A stretch of 64,000 nucleotides of DNA from Crocodylus rhombifer (lineage: Eukaryota; Chordata; Crocodylia; Crocodylidae), in the NCBI GenBank assembly GCA_038503035.1, contig JAVSML010001151.1:584697-648696 (forward strand), written 5' to 3'. A program made the position numbers and the translations under genes. Position 1 is the stretch's first letter, and every line of letters starts with the position of its first letter. Shown piece by piece: positions 11,500 to 23,140 of this stretch. A model generated the notes under the pieces. That model worked only from the letters and a program-made list of their open reading frames with translations, did not search any database and was not told where the DNA came from.

Positions 11500-11852
11500 C
11501 ATAATTCATTCTTTCTACCACACCAACACTTCTCAATATATTATCTATACACACAAACACATTTACATAACATCCAGAAATCTAATCCACAGTGCACAGC
11601 ACACTTAGAGGTTCTGGTTTACATACGAAGGAACACATTATGAAGCGAGGGTGGAAAGGCAGGTGGCCACACTGGCCAGCCTGCATGAAGGGGATAAAGG
11701 GGGGTTGCAAGCAGGAGAGCTGCAGTTTCTTCTCCCACCAAATTCAGATACACCCTCTTTCCTCCCGCTACAAGGGATGAGGCTGCTACAAGCAGTAAAG
11801 AGAGGGGAGCAGCAGTGCTACCAGACCCACTGCCTGTGCCTGAGACTGTCTC

Positions 11853-12564
11853 ATGTCCAGACACAGCCAGGTGGTCCCCATAGTGAAGAAGCTCCACAGC
11901 CAAATGGAGAGCTTCTTGGGGGCCAATGTTCCTGACTGGGACAGGCTGCTTTCACCAGATATGCAGGCACTGGTGAAGTGGCTGAAGGAGGGACTTAGGA
12001 AAAGGCTTGAACCCTTGGGGTCCAACACAGTGCATATGCTGGCCGCCATCTGAGACCCAAGGGTGAAGGGCACCATATGTGGCAGTGAGACACTGAGTCA
12101 CTGGAGGGAGGTACTTATTAAGAAAGTGACAGAGGCAGAGGCGGGGGGAAGTGGAACGGGGGGATCCACTGCCTGAACCCAGCCTGCTATCCACGAGCCA
12201 GTCTTCCCCTCCACCACAGGCGCTGCCAATATGGGCCAAGGCCATGGCATACATTAGGGGTTCCAGACCCACCAGACCCCAGGATCAGGCAGACAGCACT
12301 CACACTGTGGTGTCTGCCTATCTTGCTAAGCCTGTAGAGCTCCTGGACTGCGACCCCTTGGCCTACTGGGCAACCCACAGCCCAATGTGGCCGGATCTGG
12401 CCACAGTTGCCCGGGAATACCTGTCCTGTCCACCGACCAGTGTGCCAAGCGAGAGGATGTTCAGCATGGCTGTGGATGTTACAACACCCCACCACACCTG
12501 CTTAGATGCTGGTTTGGTGGAGCAGCTGCTAGGGGTCCCCAAGCTCCAGGTGCAGACAGAGTGA
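11853..12564 (+). pseudogene. hAT transposase C-terminal remnant, copy 1
   Basis: Two frames carry the C-terminal part of a hAT transposase. The first (11,853-12,053) has LLSPDMQALVKWLKEG and TVHMLAAI, and its final stop replaces the codon before DPRVKG in copy 3. The second (12,151-12,564) holds the dimerisation region: DPLAYWATHSPMWPDLATVAREYLSCPPTSVPSERMFS, then LDAGLVEQLLG. Copy 1 keeps the typical hAT SERxFS core, which copy 3 has lost (SKSVFS). BED finger and catalytic aspartates are absent. It could only be a deletion derivative. Confidence 0.88.
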
Positions 12565-12926
12565 ATGCTACCCTCTTCACTCCATCTGGATCATGAGTTT
12601 TGTCTGTCAGCAGTTTAAAGTGCAGTTTCCCCCAAATCCCTGCACCTATCATGGTGAAAGCTGGCAGACTTTTTGGGCACCTCATGGGCTAGGAAGCCTG
12701 CAGTTTTGAGCTCCCTGTGGCTTTCCACACAAAATTCACAGGAGGTTTTCTCTCAAGAATTTGGGGTGCTGTTTCTCCAAACCCCCTGAATCTATCTTGT
12801 TGAAAGTTGGCAGGCTTTGTGGGCTCCTCAGGAGCTACCATTACAGTATGCTTCATCAAGTTCAGACAAGAAATTCCAAAGTTATAGCCTGCTTTGACCA
12901 TCCCCATTATAGCCTATATATTAGTA

Positions 12927-13022
12927 CTGTTTTATTTTAGCCATGGAAAATGTGGATTTTGAGTTATTTTCTTTGATCCAAAAACTGAAGATTTTTTAAC
13001 TCAGAGATAACCGTGATCTCTA
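12927..13022. mobile_element. Right half of a palindromic hAT MITE
   Basis: attttagccatggaaaatg, tggattttgagttattttct and the end ataaccgtgatctct correspond to the right arm of the family seen complete at 60,090-60,305. The left arm is absent where hAT copy 1 breaks off. A deletion probably removed both the left arm and the hAT right terminus. Confidence 0.75.
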
Positions 13023-13189
13023 GTTATTTGTCCCTGAAAGAAGTATCCCTAAGCTACATTTTAATCCCCTTTTCATCTCACATACAATATTTTCTGGCAG
13101 ACATATTGTAATAACTAGTTCCACAGTTTTTTAAAAAAATCCTTAAAATAAGAATAATAATATATAACCCCTCCCCCCACACTGCTGAC

Positions 13190-13960
13190 TCATAATAAAT
13201 TATTGGGATATGCCCTTTTGTCTATGAAGTATGATAACTGGTTGTTTCCTATCCACTTTTTCCACATTAATGATTTCATAGACTTCTACCTTATTCACTA
13301 CACTTGTCAGTTTTCCAAGATGATGAGTCCTAATCATTTTAGTTTCACTTTGTATGGAAGCCATTCAATGTCCCTGCTTATCTTTATTGTCTTTTGCTGA
13401 ACTTTGTTCATTCTGCTATACTGTTTTGGAGGTAGACTGACCAGAATTGCACACACACAGTGTTTAAAATATGGGTGCACTGTTGATTTATAATATAGCA
13501 TAATGATGTTTTCTCTTTTTCTCTCAGTTCCTTTTTATAAGGGTTTTTAACATTTCATTTTTTTTGTGAAAATTCATGCATATGAAGTCAAGTCATAATA
13601 GCTACCCTAGAGTCCATCATTGTCTGTATGTGAGCACACATACTCACATGAGCACACATACACATGCATGTGCACAGACACACACTGAAGAACTCTGGGA
13701 AGAAATAACTATAACAAGTGTATGTGTTTGTATAGACAAACACACAAGTGCACAAATATGTAATACACACACGTTTTTAGTGTTATTTTTTACTGTGCAT
13801 ATTACTTTGCATTATTAGTATTGAACTTCATCAGCCACTTTCTTACCCTTTATCTGAGTTTTGTGAAAAAATCTGTAACTCTTCACCATTAAATTTGGAT
13901 TTGGCTCCCAGAATAACTTTGGATCATCTTTAGATACATAGGAAACTTGCAGGGGCCGGG
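13190..13960 (-). mobile_element. Ancient CR1/L3-type LINE fragment, strongly diverged
   Basis: On the plus strand the order gaccagaattgcacacac, gggtgcactgttgattta, ttactttgcattattagtattgaact, ttcatcagccac and ggatcatctttagat resembles the antisense of an old CR1/L3 region ending near the RT FADD codons. A CA-rich stretch (13,620-13,780) interrupts it. It is far more diverged than the other CR1 copies. The identification is from memory of the family pattern. Confidence 0.5.
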
Positions 13961-15940
13961 GGGCCAGTGGACCGTAGGTAATGTCTTCTCAAATTAACTA
14001 AAAAGTTAATCAGAATATTTTTATGTCCTGCATTCCTGGATCTAGGTAGATTCTGACTGGGTCCTAGTTTAGGGACCTAAGCACTTCTGTGGATCTAGGG
14101 TTAAAATTATAATGTCCCAGTCAAGCACAACACTTGAGAACATGCTTAAATCTCAGGAAAGGTACTGGGACTTAATCAGACTTAATTACTAATGTGATAT
14201 GCTCAAAAGTTATCTTGAATATAGATGAACTTAAGAATCAGTACTTACAAGAAAAGGGGCCTAATTTTCTGCAAAAAGATTCTAGTAGATCCAAGAAAAC
14301 TTTGGATTATTTAAAATGAAACCTCTGATGATTTTCCGGTCTCTGATTTTAGAGAGGTATAGCGTCTACCAGTAGGTGGAGATAGAGATTAGGAATATTT
14401 ATATGATATAGAAATGCAATTGCTTAATGGCAGAGTATGTTCCATACAGATAGTATATTGCACTCAGACTGGAATATTTATTATAATTGTTATTAATTTT
14501 TAGATGATCACAATGTCCTCAGGAACAAAGAAAAGATAGAAAAACAGATAAGAATTTGAGTAATCTCCTTAAAAAAGGACAACCCCTCAATTCAGTTTCA
14601 TTGTTAACAAATTTACTTTTTGCATATATTCTATCTACAAGAAAATGTCTATGGCCACAAATAGGTGTTGATTTCTATCAGTAAGAATATTTTGATTCCT
14701 GTAGGCCTGAGAACTGGGGCCAGGAGAGTGTCCCTACATCAGCTCCCATCACTGCTTGCTTTGAAATCATCCTCCCTGATGCCCAGGTAGGTGTCACAAG
14801 TGGAAAGGATAAGCTGGCTTGAGGAGAGCCATCCAGAGTCTGACTATCCCTACTGCCAGTCTCCAGTTTGGGGAAGAGGCAGAGATAGTCGAGGCAAACC
14901 CCCAAAGTTATTCCACAAACTGGGCTCCCTGGAAGATCCCTCTCTTTTGAATGCATGTTTCCCCTTGGAGAAACTAACTTCCCTTAGTTACTTCTGTCTC
15001 CTTCTTTCACCCATCTCAGGCTTCAGGACCCCTGGCCCTTGGTAACCTTTTTTGGGCTCTGGACCTGGCCTTTTTGGCCTCCAGCCACATTTACATTGTC
15101 TCTCCTGGTGCAGGCTTGTTGACCTTTTGGCTTCCTCTTACCTGCCTTGTGCCCAGCCCCTGGCAGGTCTCAAAAGCTCCTAGGTCCCTCAGCACTCCTG
15201 TGGTCTTTCAGACACAATGTCTCCCAGTATAAACTAGAACATACAGGCAAGCTACCATTTAAACAAAAACCTCCCTGCTTTGGGTAAACAAAAATGAGAG
15301 TAGCTCTCATTCTCTGAGCTCTCACCGCTCTACCTTCAGAGCATTTTGGCACCTGCAAGGAGTCCATGTGCAGCTGCTCTCTCCAAAGAGCTGAGTGCCC
15401 TAAAAGGGATTCAGCTTATCTACCATGGAGCACTGCCCTGTCTGAATCAGGTTACTCACTAGGCTGAACACATGTTTCCATTTTACTCTAATGGTAGCTT
15501 ACTCTTCTCCATTGAAACTTAGGTCTGCTGCCTTCATCCCCTTGCCTCAGCTACCTATGTGCCTACACAGCTAAGGAGTCTACTGTGTTTTCCCCATTTT
15601 AGTAAAAGGAGACTCTGGCTCCCTCTTGCATACCTCCCACCTTTTCTTTGAGGTCATGGGTGTGACTGCAGACCTCTCCCAGTCCCTAGTCATCATTCCT
15701 CTTCTCTGGGCCCTGGCTACCCTTCATTTAAAAGGTCTTTGTAGGCCCCATCCATCTTCCAGTCTTCTTTCAGTACTGGGACAGGAGTTGTTTGTCACCC
15801 TATCCTCTCCCTCCCTCCTCAGTCTAGGAGAATGTCCTTCTTCAGGTTGTCCTCTATTTCATATCTTTGTAAAAAAATGTCTGCATTGGGGTTCTGCCTC
15901 CCTGGACAATGTTCTATAGAGAAATAGTAGGGTTGCTAGC
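13961..15940. other. Unassigned DNA; AT-rich then pyrimidine-rich
   Basis: 13,961-14,680 is AT-rich and featureless. 14,680-15,920 is richer in GC and pyrimidine tracts, with several short open frames but no domain, splice pattern or repeat partner in the window. It could belong to an unrecognised retroelement. Confidence 0.4.
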
Positions 15941-15943
15941 TTA

Positions 15944-16286
15944 GGACACCTATACACATGCTCCAGGGTGGAGGGGTGAGCACTTTCATTAGAGTGGCTC
16001 TGAGAGCCACTCTAATTAAAGAACCTGCAGTGTCATGTGTCTTCAGCATCCTGCACTTCAAAATGGTGATGGGGGTGCTTGAACTAAAGCTCATTTGATG
16101 AGCTTAAGTTCAGTTACCCCTGCCATCATTTTGAAATGTGGAGATGCTGAATACACATGATATGGAAGCTGCTGGAGCATGTTAATTAACATGGTCCAGC
16201 AGACCTGATTAACCAAGTCTGCACTGACGTGTGCTAATCAGCTAATTAGGAGATGGAGCAGATGTCCAGCACATGTACAGGTGCCC
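15944..16286. mobile_element. PIF/Harbinger-like MITE with TTA target duplication
   Basis: Left end GGACACCTATACACATGCTCC and the reverse complement of the right end, GGGCACCTGTACATGTGCT, form terminal inverted repeats. TTA flanks both sides (15,941-15,943 and 16,287-16,289). The interior is itself partly self-complementary: aaaatggtgatgggggt is echoed in reverse by acccctgccatcatttt. At 343 bp with no coding capacity it is a MITE. A partial relative lies at 7,276-7,390. Confidence 0.75.
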
Positions 16287-16289
16287 TTA

Positions 16290-17454
16290 GAGACAATCTC
16301 ATTAGTTGTGCATTGTCTGTTTTATGGAGTACAACCAATGTAAAGAACATGATCTATAATGAGGGTAAACTGTTGGCCTAATAAATAGTACCACAGCATG
16401 TCTACTGCTCACTTGATTGCTAGGCACACTTTCTTGATAATGGAATAGGCCTTTTCTGGAGGGTGTAAGTTTTGGTTTACATATGCATTAGGATATTTAT
16501 CCTGTCCCCTTTTGTGGGACAAGATGGCTCCTAGCAATATGTTCAAGGTATCTGTCTATGTGGTAAATGAAGTATGGTGTGTATACCACCAGGGAGTGAC
16601 ATAAAGTCTCCTTCACCCTCTGAAATGTTTTTTTTTCTCTGATTGTAGAGTCCACTGCACCTTTGTGGTGCCTCTGTCCTATTTCAGTTCTGATAAGGGT
16701 GTGGCAATATCAGAAAATTTTGGAATGAATCTGGTACTAGTTAGCCAAAATTAGGAAGGCCTGAACTTGTCTTTTAGTTGAAGGGTGGACAGTCACAGTT
16801 AAACCATGAATCACATTTTACTGTGTATTTTAATTTAACCTATTAATATGATGCTCAGAATTGGTGTTTTGTCTAACCTCCTACCCGCAAAATTCAAGGG
16901 ACAGACTCCATTTTTAACTGTTTTAAAAGGATATGCTTAGTTTTCACTTGGAAACATATATCCCCTGTTTCAATGCAGCTCTTAAGAATACTTTTTCCTA
17001 CAGCAGTATAAGTGACATAAATTACATTAACTTTAATCCTGAACATAGGTGACACATAGGGGAAGCACAGGGGGAGGGGGGCATCGGCTCCCCCTGAGGA
17101 AGGCACTCAACAGCCAGGAAGTGGGGAGCGCTGGCCTGTGCCCCGCCTGAGAAGTGACAGCGACAATTCCAGTTTTGTCAGCGGTACTTCTAGTACTGCA
17201 GCCAGTGCTTCCTGGTTCAAACTCCCAAACCCAAGTTGGTGATAGGTTGCTGGTGCCCCACCAGACTCAGGAGGTATCACTTGCCCATGCTATGAGTGCT
17301 CCAATTAAAGCACAGGCCTAAGTCACAATGAGGGAGGCCTGCATCTTTTCAGCATGGAGCCCTAGCACTTGCATGATTGGTTCTGGGGCTGATGGCAGAT
17401 TTCATGTGTTGTGGTGAAAAAAAATATTTTCTTGCATGTCCCTGTACAGGGTCC
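16290..17454. other. Unassigned DNA
   Basis: No recognised gene. The string agtgctccaattaaagcaca near 17,287 recurs in changed form (agtgctctgattgaagcac) near 18,365, flanking the CR1 fragment, and may mark a further dispersed repeat. Confidence 0.4.
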
Positions 17455-17527
17455 CACACAGCTTTGAACTTACGATCTACTGACTCTGTACCCAAGAGGC
17501 AAAACCATAAACCAGAGAGCTAGGGAA
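17455..17527 (-). repeat. tRNA-like segment, possibly a tRNA-derived SINE head
   Basis: Minus strand reads tagctctctggtttatgg, gttttgcctcttgggtaca, then agtagatcgtaagttcaaag. This is a rough A-box/D-arm, anticodon-arm and B-box/T-loop order. Pairing is poor, so it is not a functional tRNA. A SINE head or decayed tRNA pseudogene is possible. Confidence 0.3.
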
Positions 17528-17550
17528 ACTGTATAAGCTTATTATACACC

Positions 17551-18085
17551 TTACCTACACCTGGAACACATTGGAGTACTGTGTCCAGTTTTGGGCACCG
17601 TGCTTCAGGAGGGATGTGGACAACATGGAGAGGGTCCAGAGGAGGGTCACTCACATGATCAGGGGGCAGCAGGCCTTACAAGGAAAGACTAAGGGACCTG
17701 AACCTGTTCAGTCTCCACAAGATAAGGCTGAGGGGGGATCTAGTGGCCATTTACAAACTAGTCAAAGGGGACCAGCAGACATTGGGGGAGTCCCTGTTCC
17801 CCTGAGCACTACCAGGAGTGACTAGAAATAATGGTAACAAGCTGTCAGAGGGTAGATTGAGACTAGACATCAGGAGGTGCTACTTCACTGTCAGGGCAGC
17901 TAGGATTTGGAACCAACTTCCAAGTGAAGTGGTTCTGGCTCCTACCCTGACGTCTTTAAGAGAAGGCTAGATGAACACCCTGCCGGGGTCATTTGATCCC
18001 AGTACTCTTTCCTACCATGGCAGGGGGTTGGACTTGATGATCTGTTCAGGTCCCTTCCAACCCTACCAACTATGAAACTATAAAA
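17551..18085 (+). mobile_element. CR1-type LINE 3' end
   Basis: Begins with the block LEYCVQFWAPCFRRDV...VQRRVT (17,571 onward) and continues through GNKLSEGRLRLDIRRCYFTVRAARIWNQLP in shifted frames. It ends with gacttgatgatctgttcaggtccctt and the tail aactatgaaactataaaac. This is a typical 5'-truncated insertion. Frameshifts make the short ORF2 tail non-coding. Confidence 0.93.
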
Positions 18086-19080
18086 CTTTCATATACAGAT
18101 GTTTGCCTAACACCATGCCACACTAAATAAATAAATAAATGTAAATCAAACCCTTAACAGATGGGCTTGTACCCTGCAAGAGGCCAGAAGGCATAAACAT
18201 CCCTCCTTTTCCATACCTGCATAATGCACAAACACAGAGTTGCAACAAAAGCCTCGAGGGCTGCTGGATTCTTTGTGCTCAGGCATCAACAGTCTCAGCT
18301 GCCCCAAAATTAACCCCCCCCCATTTTAGCCCCCCCAAGTTCCCCTCCCTCACAGACACTTGGAGTGCTCTGATTGAAGCACGGGCCAAATCTGGGCCTC
18401 AGTGTGGCATGCCAAACCCAAAAGTGTTGTTGTTTCTGCTGCTACCTTCTCTCAGGAGAGAGGGAGATTCTCTGCTGCACCACCTGGCACCACACCTGCA
18501 CTGGATCACTTCCTAGTTGACTGACTGCTCCTACCCTCTCCTACAGCCACCTCACTGCATCTGATCCTAATTTGCCTTCCTACTTACTGTTCTGCTGCTG
18601 AGTGACCAGCTGGAGGCCTGAGGGGCTTCTGGACATATCTTCCATAAACAAGCCCCTCCACTGTTCCAGCCATTTTACACCTACCTCAGCAGATTTCCAT
18701 GTGTGTTTTTTTTTGCCCTTGTGTGGTAAGTCCTGTGGTCCACTCCCCCTGACCTGGTGTTTGTTGTATGGCTGAGTAAGCCAGCTCAAGTTTCCCCAGC
18801 CCTTGTGTGTGTGTGTGTGTGTTTTTCCCCCTCCCCCGACAATGTTCTCAAAGCATAGGCCTCCCAGTCTTTCTCCTGTAGTGCTGTGGCTCAGTGAGCC
18901 TCAGCCTCCTTCCTCTCCATCCCCCTTCTTCCCCAGATCCCCAACCTGCCCCTACTAGATTCACCAGCCTCAAAGGATATTTTGTTTTTCTTTATTGTCT
19001 TCCCTGCCCTCATGTGAAATAATGGCAGGGCACAAACTTCAGGGGTAGGACAGATGCCCTCACAGAGCTTTCTGCAGCCC
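18086..19080. other. Unassigned DNA with simple repeats
   Basis: Holds (AAAT)n near 18,125-18,140, a C-rich run near 18,315 and a (TG)n run near 18,803-18,822. No gene is recognised. Confidence 0.5.
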
Positions 19081-19439
19081 CCACTATGGGGGTGGATCTC
19101 AGCCAAATCCCCAAGGGGATGCATGCTCCTGAAGCCTACACCCCAGAGGCAGGGTCCAACCAGAGCTTCTCTTCAGCCTCCTCAACACCTGGGGGTAGGA
19201 AGGGAAAGAGCCCTACCCTGAAGCCTAGACCAAAAGCACCTGAAGGGACCAGGTGCATTACACCAGCCAGCACACCCACTCAGCCTGTCCTTGTCCCTAA
19301 CTCAGGCCCCACCAACATGGCCACCCCAGGCAGGGGAAACCTCAAGTATGCACAGGAAGCTGTGGGGAGACCTTAAGCCAGGGGCCTGGACCCTTCACTG
19401 CTGGCTCTTCCAACTCAGGCAGCGGGGCCCCCTTTCCAG

Positions 19440-20431
19440 CACTCACCCACAGGCACAGGGTGAAGTGCCAACTGCTCAAGCAGGAGAACCTGCACTTTGA
19501 GACCTGGGTGCAGGCCCTGGCTCCAGTAGTGGGGACCCCCAAGAATGTGGTAGCCTCCCTCTTGCCATGAAAGGAAGTCTTTTTCCTTGACTTGAAGGCT
19601 GCTGCACAAAAGGTGGTGGAGAAGGGGCTCATGGTGGAGGGTGAGTATATCTCACTCGAGCCTCTAGAAGAGCTGGGGTCCAGGGTGGCCCTCAGCTCCA
19701 TCCCTCCCTATAGCCCCAGTTGGGTCCTGCTCCCCAGCTCCAAACTCTGGGAAGAGTTATCTCACTGGTGGTGGGCCTCTCAGGACCCTGGCCTCCACCA
19801 CGTGTGCTCTTTCCGTCACCAGGTCATGATCCAGCTGGCAGTGGGAGCACAGTTGGAGGTTGAGGGGTGCCTGGTAATTCTTTATCAGGGAGCCCTAGTG
19901 AGGATTTTCTATACATTGGGGGACCAGTGGTGCTTCCGATGCTGTGCCCTGGGGTATTCACATCATGAGTGCCCCATGAGCCAGGCAGGGAGGGCATCTG
20001 TAGGTCCCACTGGAAAAAGGAGTGCCCCTACCACCTGTGCCCAATCCCTCTCAGTCCCCCCTGGCACCTCAGGCACAACTACAAGCCCACCTGTGAGCTC
20101 AAGGGACACCGCTCCCCAACCAAGTCTAGTGGAGTCCCAGGGAGGGCAGCAACAACCAGGGGAAGAGAGGGAACAGGGTCCCCCTGCCCCTAGTCATACC
20201 CCCATTTTGGTCCCCCCCAGCCCTCACCTTCTCTTGCTGCAGCCTGTCCACCTGAGGACTACCCCATGGCTGAGTGGATGCAGGTCCCCTCTGGGCATAA
20301 AGGCAAGAGGAAGGTCCAGGCAAAGCTGGAGCCCTCTGACATGGAAGACTCCTCTCCCCCTCCCAAAACCACTACACAGAGGGTGGGGAAGGAGCAGCCC
20401 AGGCTCCAGGGGCCTCCCCAGCTGTGCCTGA
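19440..20431 (+). pseudogene. L1-Tx1 ORF1 (gag-like) remnant with degenerate CCHC knuckle
   Basis: ORF1 proteins of this group bind the element's RNA. One frame runs from ENLHFETWVQALAPVVGTP through a TGA at 19,568-19,570 into KEVFFLDLKAAAQKVVEKGL, then LHHVCSFRHQVMIQL and the knuckle CFRCCALGYSHHEC (about 19,930-19,973). In a CCHC knuckle (CX2CX4HX4C) the histidine position is here a tyrosine, so zinc binding would be impaired. A proline/serine-rich tail follows. An upstream region (19,086-19,376) in another frame is probably the N-terminus. It is dead because of the stop and frame changes. Confidence 0.7.
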
Positions 20432-20949
20432 CACCCCACCCCTGGGAAAGATCAAACAGTGATCCCCATGGAGGTTTTGGGGCTACTGGATAGTCCCAAA
20501 CAGAAGCCCATGGGGGAAGCCCTTCATTCTTCTGACCAAGGCATCCCCCCTGAAACCACAGGTGCCAAGGCTGAGGCCTACCCAAAGGAAGGCCTGGCAG
20601 AAGAGCCTCTTCCCTCTGATCTAGGGGATACAGAGGCCCTGGAGCTCACCCTGGTGAGCTTTAAGGGAGGAGGTCTCCTTTCCCAGGTCCCCAAGGCAGA
20701 TGCCAGAGCCACCCAGGTGCCTGGTGGGTCTCTTCCCTCCCCCTCCCAGGAAAACCTCACCTGCAGCCTGTCCCATAGTCTTGCACCAGAGAGGGTCACA
20801 TGTTTCAGGCCCTGCAGCAACTATTGTACAGTGTCGGCAGCCATGCAGTATGGGGCCACCTGGGCGTGCTTTCCTCCACTACTTCTGGGGGCTCTGATAT
20901 GACTGGCAGTTCCTCAGCCTGCTGGCCTTCTCCCTGCAGGACCTGCAAG

Positions 20950-21990
20950 GACTGCCAGATTTCTAACAGGGCCTCCTCTGGGCCTTGAGGCTGGTCTCTG
21001 CCTCCAGGTCCCCTGCAACCACTGCAGGGTGCCAACCTGCTTGTTGAGCCCCTCCTCTGGAACCCCTAGCTGGAGGTGCTGATGACAGAGGCACCCTGCT
21101 TGTGACAGAGGTTGATCCTGGCTGGTGTCACCTGTATTGGAGACCTCCTGGACTACAATAGGCAGGAGTTGGTGGACCCCTATGCACTGGCCCAGTGCAT
21201 GGGTCTACGCATCAGACATACAATCTTCCAGGAGGTGAAATCTGCCCTACCTCCCAATGCCCTTGCCTTTGTTGACTAGGTCCTGGGCAATGGCAGTCCT
21301 TGTCCCCTGCCCCATGTCCTCCAGCCCACCAGAATTTGTCATGGGGCTGGTGCCTTGTCCAGATTTATGGTGCTCCCTGGTCCACCACCTGAGCTGGCTG
21401 GAGGATAGCAGACTGGTCCGCTTTTCTACCATCCATTGCCATCACCTCTACATGCTTGTGTGCCACACTGTCCATTGAATTGCTGTCGCATCCCACCCAG
21501 ACACCAAGTGGTGGGACCTGCTCAATGAAGGCATGGCTGGGGCACCCCAGTGGCTGAGTCTGTACTCCACCTTCATCCCATGAGCCACTGGGGACCTCTG
21601 CTGGTGACTCCTCCATGGATCCATTGCCACGGGCATGTATGTGGAAAGCTTCATGGACATCCCGCCCTCCTTCCTCATCTGTGGGCAGAGGGAGACCCTG
21701 GTGCATATGACCCTCAAGTGCATCAAGCTGCAGCGCCTCCAACTCCAGAGCCTCCACCTGAGGTTATGGCTGAATTTCACCCCCCACCTTTTTGTTTTTG
21801 GTCACCCCATCCACAGCCCCACCAAGTCCCAGGACCTCCTCCTGGCCCTGGCCAAGTGGGAGGCTCTGGCCTCCAGGAAGGAGGTTCTAGCTAGGAAGGT
21901 GCCTGGAGACTGTGGGGCTGGTTTTCTCTTGCTTGTCCTACAGATCTCCAGGCAAAGCACCAGTGGGCGGTGTCCACCAGCTCCTTAGAT
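20950..21990 (+). pseudogene. L1-Tx1 ORF2 C-terminal remnant
   Basis: Scattered over several frames: GVTCIGDLLDYNRQELVDPYALAQCMGLRIRHTIFQEVKSALPP (about 21,125-21,260), then FLICGQRETLVHMTLKCIKLQRL...LFVFGHPIHS (about 21,670-21,810) and LLLALAKWEAL. The C..C-ETL-H-C pattern is the cysteine/histidine motif at the end of L1-like ORF2 proteins. Frames change at least twice. No RT domain precedes it. Confidence 0.65.
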
Positions 21991-22559
21991 GCCTTTGAGG
22001 ACTGGTGGGTGTAACCTGGGGGGATCTGCTCAGTGTCCCCCCTCAGATGCACTTATTTTCATATTTTGACCCTTTGACCCACACGGCACTCCTATCCTGT
22101 TTTTTTCTTTTTTTTGTCCCAAGAATTCTGTTGCATCTTGCACCCATTGGCTCCACACAGTAGGGGATATTAGTCAGCCAGGTGGGCCTTAGAGCCCATG
22201 ATACTTGAAGGATACAAATAGATGGGAGATTCTGGGGCCTGGTCACTTGGTACCTGAGGACATTACCTCTTGTACCAGCTGGACTGCTGCAGCAGCATCA
22301 TAAATCCATTTTTAAAAATACCTCCAAATCTCTTTTTCCACAATTAAAACAAAAGACCACAGATACGCATATGCGCATGTGCACACACACACAAACACCT
22401 CTAGAGAGACAGCAATCAGTTCAATCAATTGGGCAATGCTTTATTGGTATATTTACAATTTTAAAGCAATGTCAAAGCCTACCAGTGTCTCTACCATCAT
22501 GATAAAATAAACTGTAAATACCTATATGTGTTGATGTTTACTTTTGCTTTTCCTCTCAC
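21991..22559. other. Tx1 3' flank and AT-rich spacer
   Basis: May contain the Tx1 3' UTR. A short (CA)n run lies at 22,382-22,395. Nothing else is recognisable. Confidence 0.4.
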
Positions 22560-22680
22560 ATGATGGGTGTGTGATGGGAGAGATGTGATGTTTGCAGGAA
22601 GGGGGTGGGAAGAAGTGTGGGGGAAGGTGGATGGGTGTGTGTGGAGGGATGTGGGTAGGTGTGGGGCAATTGCTGGGGGG

Positions 22681-22880
22681 ACTGTGGGTGTGGGGGTCTT
22701 CTCAGGAGGAGGGGGGACTGTGGGTGTGGGGGTCTTCTCAGGAGGAGGGGACCCTTCCTAGGGTCCCAGCTCCCCCTGGAGGGCCCCAGCCCTCCCACCC
22801 AGGGTCCCAGCTCCCACCTGGAGGGCCACAGCCCTCCCTGCCCAGGGTCCCAGGCACCATGGAGGGCCACAGCGCCCCCA
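22681..22880. repeat. Nested minisatellites
   Basis: A 36-bp unit starting actgtgggtgtgggggtctt occurs at 22,681 and 22,717. It is followed by about three units of roughly 40 bp containing cccagggtcccagctccc and ggagggccacagccctcc. Confidence 0.85.
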
Positions 22881-22944
22881 TCCAGGACCCATAACTTACC
22901 TTTAGCAGCAGCAGCAGGAATGGGCCACTCTGAGCCATGGCAGC

Positions 22945-23140
22945 AGGACCATATGCTGGGCCCAGCTGGGTCCTGCTCCCCTTGGGCCCTCTGCCACCTG
23001 GCCAGGCTGGATCCATGGTGGCAGGACCCAGTATGGCATGGAGGGACTGTGTGCTGGGCCCAGTCAGGTCCTGCCACCCTTCGGGCCCTTATGCCATCTG
23101 GCCAGGAAGGGCCCATGGTGGCAGGACCTGGCATAGCACA
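22945..23140. repeat. Tandem duplication of about 100 bp
   Basis: Two units share gctgggcccag(c/t), aggtcctgc, tgggccct, ctggccagg and atggtggcaggacc in the same order (about 22,950-23,030 and 23,052-23,130). They are diverged. Confidence 0.65.

Larger units (their letters stand above)
10850..12926 (+). mobile_element. BED-type hAT transposon, copy 1, internally deleted
   Basis: The left terminus reads TAGGGCTGTGC at 10850, matching copy 3 (41,554). The leader resembles that of copies 2 and 3, including the TATA-like site at 11,194. Compared with copy 3, about 1.6 kb is missing inside: the BED finger and the first catalytic half are gone, and the leader joins the C-terminal third near 11,880. 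The 3' UTR block (ctgcacctat(c/t)..ttgaaa..ggcagg repeated) matches copy 3 at 47,060-47,460. The right terminus is lost; the element runs into half of a palindromic MITE at 12,927, so the expected right-hand target duplication is absent. Confidence 0.85.
19086..21990 (+). mobile_element. L1-Tx1-type LINE with large internal deletion
   Basis: A gag-like ORF1 (to about 20,431) is followed after roughly 500 bases by the extreme C-terminus of ORF2 (about 20,950-21,990). No endonuclease and no RT motifs (LDxxKAFD, FADD) are present between them, so roughly 3 kb appears to be missing compared with a full element. Coding remnants carry stops, several at CpG-derived TGA positions. Assignment to the Tx1 group rests on the ORF1 sequence pattern before the zinc knuckle and on the ORF2 tail containing GDLLD..ELVDPYALAQCMGLR. 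Confidence 0.7.
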
